Under the pieces are notes generated by a model, which saw nothing but the letters and a program-made list of their open reading frames with translations, did not search any database and was not told the origin of the DNA. Positions 10,469 to 16,162 of a stretch of DNA of 26,967 nt are shown piece by piece. The DNA lies in contig CAUBDX010000036.1 of assembly GCA_958434805.1 (NCBI GenBank), positions 1-26,967 of the forward strand, read 5' to 3'. A program made the position numbers and the translations under genes. The stretch comes from an uncultured Phocaeicola sp. (GTDB lineage Bacteria > Bacteroidota > Bacteroidia > Bacteroidales > Bacteroidaceae). Every line of letters begins with the position of its first letter. The stretch's first letter is position 1.

Positions 10469-10498
10469 CAAAGATAAAAAGATTTCTTTAAACCCAAA
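10469..10498 (-). promoter_or_regulatory. Promoter of the glucosaminidase gene
   Basis: On the minus strand TTTG (10495-10498) is followed after 18 bp by TATCTTTG (10469-10476), matching the Bacteroides consensus with a slightly short spacer. The predicted leader is about 60 nt. Confidence 0.6.
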
Positions 10499-10628
10499 CG
10501 CCCTGAATAAAGATTGACAACAAAATAGCGGATATCTGCCACTTACACGGGAAGTGACACATAGAGGCCTTTCCCGAAAAACGCCTAAAATAATGCCCGA
10601 AAAAGATAAGAAAACACAAGAATTTTCT

Positions 10629-10714
10629 TACATTTGTATAATCAGTCACCAAGCTCCACATGCCTGCTTCCGGGGCATCAGCAAAAAGGAAGCCGCCGAA
10701 AGGAAGCGGAGCTT
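10629..10714 (+). promoter_or_regulatory. -7 box and folded leader of cdd
   Basis: TACATTTG (10629-10636) matches the -7 consensus TAnnTTTG, without a clear -33. The following leader of about 100 nt contains AAGCTCC (10651-10657) paired with GGAGCTT (10708-10714), inside it ATGCC (10660-10664) with GGCAT (10674-10678), and alternative pairing of GCTTCC (10666-10671) with GGAAGC (10702-10707). The open frame runs through this leader but has no family character before 10742. The remainder of 10401-10628 shows only the glucosaminidase promoter and leader. Confidence 0.4.
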
Positions 10715-10741
10715 AAATCAGTAATCACAAAAACAAGAGCC

Positions 10742-11230
10742 ATGAAAGAAATCCAAATCCCAGTATGTATCCGTTCATTCAGCTTTGAAGAACTCTCGCC
10801 TGAGGACTGTCAACTGATAGAAGAGGCCAAAAAGGCCACCAGCCGAAGCTACTCTCCTTATTCTCACTTTGCCGTAGGAGCTGCCATACGGCTGGAAAAC
10901 GGAATGATTCTTACCGGAAACAATCAGGAGAATGCTGCCTATCCGTCGGGACTCTGTGCCGAACGGACCGTTTTGTTTTATGCCAGTGCGCAATACCCCG
11001 ACCAGCCGGTGCAGGTGCTTGCCATCGCAGCCCGAAACGAGAACGGATTCCTGCAGACTCCCATTCCTCCCTGCGGTGCCTGCCGTCAGGTGATGCTGGA
11101 AACCGAACAGCGCCATCACACAGCTCTGCGCATCTTGCTTTACGGAGAAAAATACATCTATGAAATCGAGGGAACCAAAACCTTAATGCCGCTGTCTTTC
11201 GGAGAAGAATTTCTTTCTTCTGAGCCCTAA
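10742..11230 (+). CDS. cdd: Cytidine deaminase
   Basis: The 162-residue cytoplasmic zinc enzyme deaminates cytidine and deoxycytidine to uridine and deoxyuridine in pyrimidine salvage. Zinc and catalytic residues are in place: C72-A-E74 in LCAERTVLFY and C111-GA-C114 in PCGACRQV. The substrate-loop block SRSYSPYSHFAVGAA (34-48) is canonical. The frame is open back to 10634, but the extra N-terminus is unlike the family, so ATG 10742 is chosen; this leaves a structured leader of about 100 nt. It is the last core gene before the AT-rich, IS-bounded region. Confidence 0.95.
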   Translation: MKEIQIPVCIRSFSFEELSPEDCQLIEEAKKATSRSYSPYSHFAVGAAIRLENGMILTGNNQENAAYPSGLCAERTVLFYASAQYPDQPVQVLAIAARNENGFLQTPIPPCGACRQVMLETEQRHHTALRILLYGEKYIYEIEGTKTLMPLSFGEEFLSSEP

Positions 11231-11232
11231 AA

Positions 11233-11290
11233 AAAACGAATATTCGTTTTATATCATACGCTTTGACGATTCAGACGCATCGTCAAAGCG
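11233..11290. terminator. Two perfect palindromes after cdd, at the island junction
   Basis: AAAACGAAT/ATTCGTTTT (11233-11250) is an 18-bp perfect palindrome 2 bp after the cdd stop. CGCTTTGACGAT (11259-11270) and ATCGTCAAAGCG (11279-11290) form a perfect 12-bp stem with an 8-nt loop. The second stem contains the stop of the truncated istA frame. They probably act as a cdd terminator region; there is no T run after the second stem on the plus strand, so termination efficiency is uncertain. Confidence 0.5.
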
Positions 11291-11663
11291 AATGAAAACG
11301 GAACTGTGTCAGGCTGTAGTGGTCATCAGGATGTTCATTACGGTATTCCTCCCAAAGCAGCTTCAGTGTGACATGCTTGCGCTTCATCTCTTCCTGGAGA
11401 TATGGGAGAAGGGCTTTGAATGTTTCAAAACGCTTGTCGCTATATGCAGGATTACCGCCCTTGAGGCGGTGCTCAAGAATGGGGTCATCCAGCCTGATTA
11501 ATTCATCAAGGCTAAGACTGTCAGCATTGACTTTATTCATGTAGTTGTTCACTGTCTCCTTGTTCATGCCAATTATATTGGCAGCCTTGCGGTTGGAGAT
11601 TCCGCTCTTCTTTAATAGAAGAAGTTGTTTGATTTGGCTCATATTCTTACTTTTTCCTGCCAT
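11283..11663 (-). pseudogene. istA: IS21-family transposase IstA, N-terminal remnant (copy B)
   Basis: The 126-residue frame matches only the N-terminal DNA-binding part of IS21 IstA: an HTH (about 8-42, LLLLKKSGISNRKAANIIGMNKETVNNY), then the region KRFETFKALLPYLQEEMKRKHVTLKLLWEEYRNEHPDDHYSLTQF. The DDE integrase part (IstA is normally about 400-520 residues) and the helper IstB are missing. The frame ends inside the 12-bp inverted repeat near cdd, so the break lies there. Upstream are repeat units like those found at IS21 ends. The fragment cannot transpose by itself; it could at most bind its old ends. Confidence 0.85.
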
Positions 11664-11666
11664 AGT

Positions 11667-11704
11667 CGTATCGTATGAAGATTATTTTCTGCATACAAGA
11701 TACG
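11667..11704 (-). promoter_or_regulatory. Hairpin directly before istA copy B
   Basis: CGTATC-GTATG (11667-11677) can pair with CATAC-aa-GATACG (11692-11704), 11 bp with a 2-nt bulge. On the minus strand the hairpin ends 3 nt before the ATG, so in a transcript it could hinder ribosome binding. Confidence 0.45.
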
Positions 11705-11720
11705 GGAAAGAATATAAAAG

Positions 11721-12050
11721 TGAACGGACATGCTCCGTTTTTTATGCAGGCATTGTCGTTTCTATGAGAAAGTGAACGGGTATACTCCGTTTTCAGAATG
11801 TAAATAACTGATTATTTTATTATTACATTCATATCTCTGAACAGATATACTCCGATTTATGTAGAATAAAACGGATATTTTATCGTAATCCCAAACCACT
11901 GAACGGACATGCTCCGTTTTTTTTGGCGATTTTGGACCCTTTGGACAAAAATGAACGGATTTACTCCGATTTTTATGCCCTTTTCAAGCCCATTTTAGCG
12001 ATAATTGTGGGTGGATTAAACCGTTCTGATTGGGTGGGTATGCTCCGTTT
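11721..12050. repeat. Six direct copies of a 20-bp palindromic unit (IS21-type end repeats)
   Basis: The unit TGAACGGAYATRCTCCGTTT occurs at 11721-11740, 11773-11792, 11838-11857, 11900-11919, 11952-11971 and, degenerate, 12031-12050. All have the same orientation, with start-to-start distances of 52, 65, 62, 52 and 79 bp. Each unit is itself an inverted repeat (AACGGA...TCCGTT). IS21 elements are known for multiple transposase-binding repeats at their ends, and this set lies just upstream of istA copy B. The sixth copy falls in the frame of the istA copy A remnant, so the end of element B lies near 12050-12065. Confidence 0.75.
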
Positions 12051-12454
12051 TCAGCATTGTTGGCATACTGATAATCACGGATATGCTTCTTGAACTGCGT
12101 GTACGCATAGCCGTTGGGATGCTCCTTGAGATATTCCTCGTGTAGCAACTGTATGGTCAGGTGGCGGTGTCTGGCAAGATCTTCCGCATAGTCTGGCAAC
12201 AGCTCTTTCAACTCGTTTTTCTGTTCAGAAGGTTTAGGGGTTGGTGGAGACTGCAGCAGACTGTGGATTTGCCCTTCACTCATCCGGCCTATTGTGCCGT
12301 AATCAACTTTGGCTTCATCGGCCAATTTCTTGTATCGGTTTAAGACTCCACGGCCTATGTGCAGTTGTGCACATATTTCTCGTTGAGGAGTGGAAGCCGA
12401 CAGCATTTGAAATGCTCTTTTTAATTTTACCATATTCAACGTTCTGTTTGCCAT
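11984..12454 (-). pseudogene. istA: IS21-family transposase IstA, N-terminal remnant (copy A)
   Basis: The frame of 156 residues starts with the classic IS21 IstA opening MANRTLNMVKLKRAFQML and an HTH (about 5-45). It continues through the stretch with KELLPDYAEDLARHRHLTIQLLHEEYLKEHPNGYAYTQF to about residue 129. The last 25 or so residues are read from the end of a second IS21 element (copy B) and are not IstA. The DDE domain and istB are absent. It is only a distant relative of copy B, so these are two different IS21 elements, B inserted into A. A hairpin overlaps its start codon. Confidence 0.87.
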
Positions 12455-12492
12455 ATCTTAAAGGGTATTGATTGATCGGACCTTTAAGATAT
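12453..12492 (-). promoter_or_regulatory. 12-bp hairpin covering the istA copy A start codon
   Basis: ATATCTTAAAGG (12453-12464) and CCTTTAAGATAT (12481-12492) are a perfect 12-bp inverted repeat with a 16-nt loop. In the minus-strand transcript the second arm includes the first two bases of the istA ATG (12454-12452), so any transcript entering from outside would hide the start. Confidence 0.6.
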
Positions 12493-12537
12493 GAAGTTTA
12501 TACTAAACTACAGAACTGAATTGTCAATCTTTTTGCC

Positions 12538-12613
12538 GGTACCGATTCATGCGCTATGATGGTACCGATTGGAGCGCTGAGGTGGTACCGATTCATGCGC
12601 TATGATGGTACCG
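12538..12613. repeat. Four GGTACCG units with 23-bp period (IS21 element A end)
   Basis: GGTACCG recurs at 12538, 12561, 12584 and 12607. Spacers 1 and 3 are identical (ATTCATGCGCTATGAT); spacer 2 is ATTGGAGCGCTGAGGT. This is an end-type repeat array of the IS21 element whose istA starts at 12454; the outer end of the element should lie shortly after, near 12615-12640. The rest of 12455-12675 holds no gene. Confidence 0.7.
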
Positions 12614-12675
12614 TTTCGCCGATACTATCAACTATGGATTCACATTCTGAAAATTCATATATTTTATAGTCTGTA

Positions 12676-13551
12676 TTATTCATGCGGTATGTTTTCCCAA
12701 TATGGACGAAGTGTTTCCTGAATGAATGCCACAACTTCAGAGAAGGATAGATCAGTGGTCTTTGTGATTTTACGCATAAAAGCTTTCCATCTTGCTCCCA
12801 TTTGTTGGTTGATTCCAAAATCTTTACGAAAGAACATTGTGTTCTCATCATATGGTGTATGTCTGTTTTCGAATGTACGGATTATAGCTTCCTGTAAAAC
12901 TTCTGAGTCATATTTTTCTTCCTTCAGTATTCTATGCAAGTCATAATAATCTTTCATACGACTGCTTTGATCTGCAAGGTCTATTATTGCATGCATCTTT
13001 TCTGCAATAACTGTTTCCAGAGAATATGCCAGGATATTAGCACAAGGCAGGTGTTCTAGCAAAATAGGAAAATCCAGATTGACAGGTGAGGGTGTAACCA
13101 CATCGCCAAAACCAATATCCATAGTCAGCACTTGTGCTATGGAATCCATTTTTACCGGTATGCTTAAGCGTATTCCATGGTAGTCTTTGAACTCAGTGAT
13201 ATTTTGGGCAGTAATGTGCTCAACGTCAAATATCACTCCATCTTCTTCAAAGGGTACGGAAGATATTTCCTTGAATGCTGCAATAATTGAAGTACCTTCA
13301 TTGCTTATATTGTTACCCAGAAAATCAATATCCAATGTAGGACGTGCAGCAAAACGTTCATAGGCATACATAAGAGCCCCGCCTTTTAAGTAGAAATTGT
13401 TGCGGTAGCGTGTTTGTGACATCCTATATAGTAATCGCTCCTGAAAATATCGTGTCAATATAGTCTGATAGAATATATTTTCCTTTTTGGCTACATTCAA
13501 GAGCTTTGTACGAATTGATTTTCCGTAGTTCTTATTTTGTTCTTTACTCAT
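12676..13551 (-). CDS. abiEii: AbiEii-family nucleotidyltransferase toxin
   Basis: The 291-residue protein is the toxin of a type IV AbiE system, a nucleotidyltransferase that blocks growth when not countered by AbiEi, used in phage abortive infection. Visible marks are KGG (56-58) in NNFYLKGGALMY, the metal-binding D74-x-D76 in RPTLDIDFLG, MDIGFGD (144-150), the AEKMHAI block (about 183-189) and the RMKDYYDL block (198-205) that characterise the AbiEii/AbiGii family. It appears complete. Its ATG overlaps the abiEi stop by 4 bp (ATGA), so translation is coupled. The gene is AT-rich like the rest of the island. NTP use and tRNA or other target cannot be told. Confidence 0.92.
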   Translation of the reverse strand: MSKEQNKNYGKSIRTKLLNVAKKENIFYQTILTRYFQERLLYRMSQTRYRNNFYLKGGALMYAYERFAARPTLDIDFLGNNISNEGTSIIAAFKEISSVPFEEDGVIFDVEHITAQNITEFKDYHGIRLSIPVKMDSIAQVLTMDIGFGDVVTPSPVNLDFPILLEHLPCANILAYSLETVIAEKMHAIIDLADQSSRMKDYYDLHRILKEEKYDSEVLQEAIIRTFENRHTPYDENTMFFRKDFGINQQMGARWKAFMRKITKTTDLSFSEVVAFIQETLRPYWENIPHE

Positions 13552-14111
13552 AGTTTGACTTGCAGATAGTTTTCAAGGATTGTGCCCACACGGAGTTGTC
13601 TGGCATAATCCAGTAGTTTACTTATATTTCGTTCCGGTCGTGTAAGATAGTTATCTATGATTTCTGAGCAGACATCAATACCTATTTTATTTCTAAACTT
13701 AATGGCATCACATACGCATCGCTCTATATCATAGATCCTGATATTGTAACCCTCCAAAACCATCTTGCTTACCCCAATCTCTAGTATAGAAGCAGTATAG
13801 TGGTGAAGTTCTATTGAGGGAAATGAAGGTGTTACTACTTTTCTATCTCTTTTTATGGCTACATGATAGGCTTGTGGCATAGAAGTCGTAAGTTGGTGTA
13901 TGCTCCATGCAGACCAGAGACAAAGAATTCCACCTGGTATAATTGCTTCTATGTCAATCATGCTGTTTGAAAGCTGGTCAATGTTGGCATACAATCCTCG
14001 TCGAACCTGTATAAGTTCACCTTGGCGTACACTTTCCAACATTTTGTAATAAGCGGCACGCCCTTTTTCCTTCATGTCAGCTGATGATATGTATGAATTA
14101 AGTTTCTTCAT
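13548..14111 (-). CDS. abiEi: AbiEi-family antitoxin / repressor
   Basis: The 187-residue protein precedes the AbiEii toxin in the same operon. The N-terminal part (about 1-50, with GRAAYYKMLESVRQGELIQVRRGLYA) is the winged HTH of AbiEi antitoxins. The remainder (about 55-185, with GGILCLWSAWSIHQLT and RCVCDAIKFRNKIG) is the AbiEi C-terminal domain. Family members neutralise AbiEii and repress their own promoter by binding inverted repeats. A TATCTTTG box (14133-14140) and an inverted repeat (14140-14163) upstream fit this. The 4-bp overlap with abiEii indicates tight coupling. Confidence 0.9.
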   Translation of the reverse strand: MKKLNSYISSADMKEKGRAAYYKMLESVRQGELIQVRRGLYANIDQLSNSMIDIEAIIPGGILCLWSAWSIHQLTTSMPQAYHVAIKRDRKVVTPSFPSIELHHYTASILEIGVSKMVLEGYNIRIYDIERCVCDAIKFRNKIGIDVCSEIIDNYLTRPERNISKLLDYARQLRVGTILENYLQVKL

Positions 14112-14132
14112 TGCTTACTATCTAAATCTATA

Positions 14133-14163
14133 CAAAGATACCACAAATATTTATAAGTGTGGT
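14133..14163 (-). promoter_or_regulatory. abiE promoter -7 box and candidate AbiEi operator
   Basis: On the minus strand TATCTTTG (14133-14140) fits the Bacteroides -7 box. Immediately upstream is an inverted repeat, ACCACA (14140-14145) and TGTGGT (14158-14163), around AAATATTT. AbiEi proteins autoregulate through inverted repeats, so this is the natural operator candidate. Confidence 0.5.
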
Positions 14164-14285
14164 GTATTTGTACAGAAAATATTTAGAGATCATAAATTTA
14201 ACTTTATGATTTGGGTAATGCATATCTTTTTAGTAAAGAAAAGAACATATTTTAGAAATGCTTAAATTAATGCCTTATATTTTAA

Positions 14286-14984
14286 CTATAGACATAATAC
14301 GACTCTAAATCCTACATTTGGACTATACGAATCTGCAGATTCACCAATTTGTTCTGCAATACTACATTCTTCCCAAATTAAACCACCTTCACCCCCCATG
14401 ACTCCTCCTTTTAGAACATCACTTCCAGCTCCTCCACCATATTTATCTGAATTAGCCATGACACACCATTCTGAAACATTGCTATTCATGTCATAAAGCC
14501 CTAATTCATTTGGTGGAAATAATCCAACATCATATGTAAGACTTTGATAACCATCATCAATCTCATTTTTGGAAAACAAAAGCTCAGGATTATTTCCTCC
14601 TGCAAGTATATATCCTTGACTATATTTTCCTCCTTTTGCTGCAAATTCCCATTGAGCTTCGGTTGGTAATGTAAATGTTAATCCTGTAATTTGGGATATT
14701 TTGTTACAGAAATTCATAGCGTCCTCTAGAGAGACTTCATCTAAAGGACGATTGGGACCAGAATACTTTGTTGGCGCAGGAGATTGCATTATTGCAGCCC
14801 ATTGCTTTTGAGTTATTTCAAATTTTGAAATATAAAAGTCTTTCTCAATATTTACCAGACGTTTCATTCCGTCAAAGGATCCATTTTCTCCTCCTATAAA
14901 GAATGGCTCCGTTTCAACCTTGACCATATCGAGGATTATGTCAGGTTTGATTTTTATTGATAATAAGATAGGATTGAAGTTCAT
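14286..14984 (-). CDS. FGE/SUMF1-fold protein (formylglycine-generating-enzyme-like)
   Basis: This 232-residue protein has the FGE-sulfatase (SUMF1/EgtB/PvdO) fold. Marks are FEITQKQWAAIM (55-66), PLDEVSLEDAMNFCNKIS (80-97), LPTEAQWEFAAKGG (106-119), GLYDMNSNVSEW (162-173) and the terminal VGFRV (224-228). The motif around the active-site Cys pair of true FGE is not recognisable, and no sulfatase is nearby, so it is more likely a ligand- or partner-binding version of the fold. It starts 2 nt after the stop of the DarG-like gene and is surely co-translated with it. There is no signal peptide. It could modify or scaffold the toxin system; the role is unknown. Confidence 0.85.
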   Translation of the reverse strand: MNFNPILLSIKIKPDIILDMVKVETEPFFIGGENGSFDGMKRLVNIEKDFYISKFEITQKQWAAIMQSPAPTKYSGPNRPLDEVSLEDAMNFCNKISQITGLTFTLPTEAQWEFAAKGGKYSQGYILAGGNNPELLFSKNEIDDGYQSLTYDVGLFPPNELGLYDMNSNVSEWCVMANSDKYGGGAGSDVLKGGVMGGEGGLIWEECSIAEQIGESADSYSPNVGFRVVLCL

Positions 14985-14986
14985 AT

Positions 14987-15706
14987 TTAGAACATATAAT
15001 TTTGTATATTAAGAGTTCCATTAACGTATTTAGTCAAAAACACAAATAGTCTCTCAATGTTGGTCTTTCCAATAATTCTTTTTCCGTCTACTATGTAGTG
15101 GCATAGATTATTGATACTTTTTGTGTTTTCGTCTCTAACTGCATCAATAATTTTAATCCAATAACGAGTTTTTATGTCAGACATACTTGCTAATGATTCA
15201 ATTGAAAACTCATTATTAAATACTATTTTTTGAAGAGCTTTATATAGATGACATGGAACATCAGGATCAAAATCATACACTTCAATATCTATATCAGGTA
15301 GATTTGATAGATATTTCCGCGTAAGTTCCTTGATGGTTTCTAATGGTATGCCACCATTCATAGCTCCCATCCAAGGGAATGCTATAGATGTAATACCCAT
15401 AGTTTTATAATTAAGAACAAATTTTTGTAATGTTTCTTCTACCCATTCTACTTTAGATGGATCTTTCCAATCATCCTTTATTGCAAAGTTTAAGATAGTG
15501 GGCTTTGATTTACGATATGGTAAAATCTGCCCAGGTTTCAGTATGTGCTTAAAACATATCTTTTGATATTCCTTGAACATTTCAGGGAAACGCAATTTAA
15601 AATCCAAAGCAATTCCTTTGCCCATTGCACCAACGCAATTGACTGTATTAACAACAGCCATCGCATCTGAGTTAAATATATTACCTTTTACTTCCTTGTA
15701 AGCCAT
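14987..15706 (-). CDS. darG: DarG-like macrodomain protein (candidate antitoxin)
   Basis: The 239-residue protein has a macrodomain of the DarG type (about 1-155). It contains VVNTVNCVGAMGKGIALDF (18-36, with N23), NFAIKDDW (73-80) whose K77 lies where DarG carries its catalytic Lys, and FPWMGAMNGGIP (about 109-120) for the ADP-ribose phosphate loop. DarG removes ADP-ribose from thymidine in DNA put there by DarT and so is the antitoxin. The tail (about 160-239) is shorter than, and not obviously like, the DarT-binding C-terminal domain of standard DarG. A DarT-like domain lies in the giant protein encoded upstream. It is followed at 2 nt by the FGE-like gene. A possible own promoter lies at 15732-15739. 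Confidence 0.85.
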   Translation of the reverse strand: MAYKEVKGNIFNSDAMAVVNTVNCVGAMGKGIALDFKLRFPEMFKEYQKICFKHILKPGQILPYRKSKPTILNFAIKDDWKDPSKVEWVEETLQKFVLNYKTMGITSIAFPWMGAMNGGIPLETIKELTRKYLSNLPDIDIEVYDFDPDVPCHLYKALQKIVFNNEFSIESLASMSDIKTRYWIKIIDAVRDENTKSINNLCHYIVDGKRIIGKTNIERLFVFLTKYVNGTLNIQNYMF

Positions 15707-15731
15707 ATTATAGTCGCGTTAAGTTTATACA

Positions 15732-15739
15732 CAAAATTA
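15732..15739 (-). promoter_or_regulatory. Possible -7 box of the darG-like gene
   Basis: TAATTTTG on the minus strand fits TAnnTTTG and lies 26 bp before the ATG. There is no clear -33 box. A separate promoter would let the antitoxin be made without the long toxin transcript. Confidence 0.35.
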
Positions 15740-15862
15740 TTTTTTTGATTCCATATTGTTTTATATAGTCAGTAACCCATTTATCCAAAGCGTTTTGTTC
15801 TTTCTTATAATTTTGACTTTGATTATAGATTTTGTTTGTCTAAATATTTGTAGTCTATTTTA

Positions 15863-16162
15863 TTAAGAAAGAAATCTAATAATAATTTTTTCACAACTGG
15901 TGAAGGGAGTAATAGCCAGCCACCAGTGTTCAAAATGACCATCCCATGTCCAGCGGTCATAATATCTTAAAATAAGATCCTTAGACCATGGTAACGACGG
16001 ATTACACGATAACTCTTCCCAAAACCATTTGTCGGAATATTTATCAAATAACTCAATATTTCATGGTAGTCTTTCATTTAATGACAATCCTATGTTACCA
16101 GCAATTTCAATCATTTCCCAAGTCCATAAATCTTTGAACTCCTCAATAATTTCTTTTATCAT
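15863..16162 (-). pseudogene. Small Trp-rich repeat protein interrupted by one in-frame TGA
   Basis: An ATG at 16160-16162 overlaps the stop of the giant gene (ATGA arrangement). The frame runs 33 codons to a TGA at 16061-16063, then continues open for another 65 codons to the TAA at 15863-15865. Both sides of the TGA have the same Trp-rich repeat: FKDLWTWEMIEIAGNIGLSL before it and YSDKWFWEELSCNPSLPWSK then YYDRWTW after it. Alignment of the units puts a Trp (LPW) at the TGA, so a single TGG to TGA change explains the break. It belongs to the same repeat class as the giant protein and was probably an operon gene. The tail after the last repeat (from about FEHWW) no longer fits. Between it and darG (15707-15862) I see only an open remnant with no start. 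Confidence 0.65.

Noticed and set aside
10634..10741. Longer N-terminus for cytidine deaminase
   Set aside because: The extra 36 residues have no family match, begin inside the -7 box and fall in the folded leader.
12538..12613. CRISPR array or plasmid iteron set
   Set aside because: Only four 7-mers, spacers repeat, and the place next to istA fits an IS21 end better; no Rep gene is present.
12600..12851. Minus-strand open frame of 83 codons overlapping the abiEii end
   Set aside because: Out of frame with the well-supported AbiEii protein; no motif.
15707..15850. Small gene between the decayed repeat ORF and darG
   Set aside because: About 40 residues are open on the minus strand (with ALDKWVTDYIKQYGIKKII) but there is no start codon and it overlaps the darG -7 box; at most a remnant.
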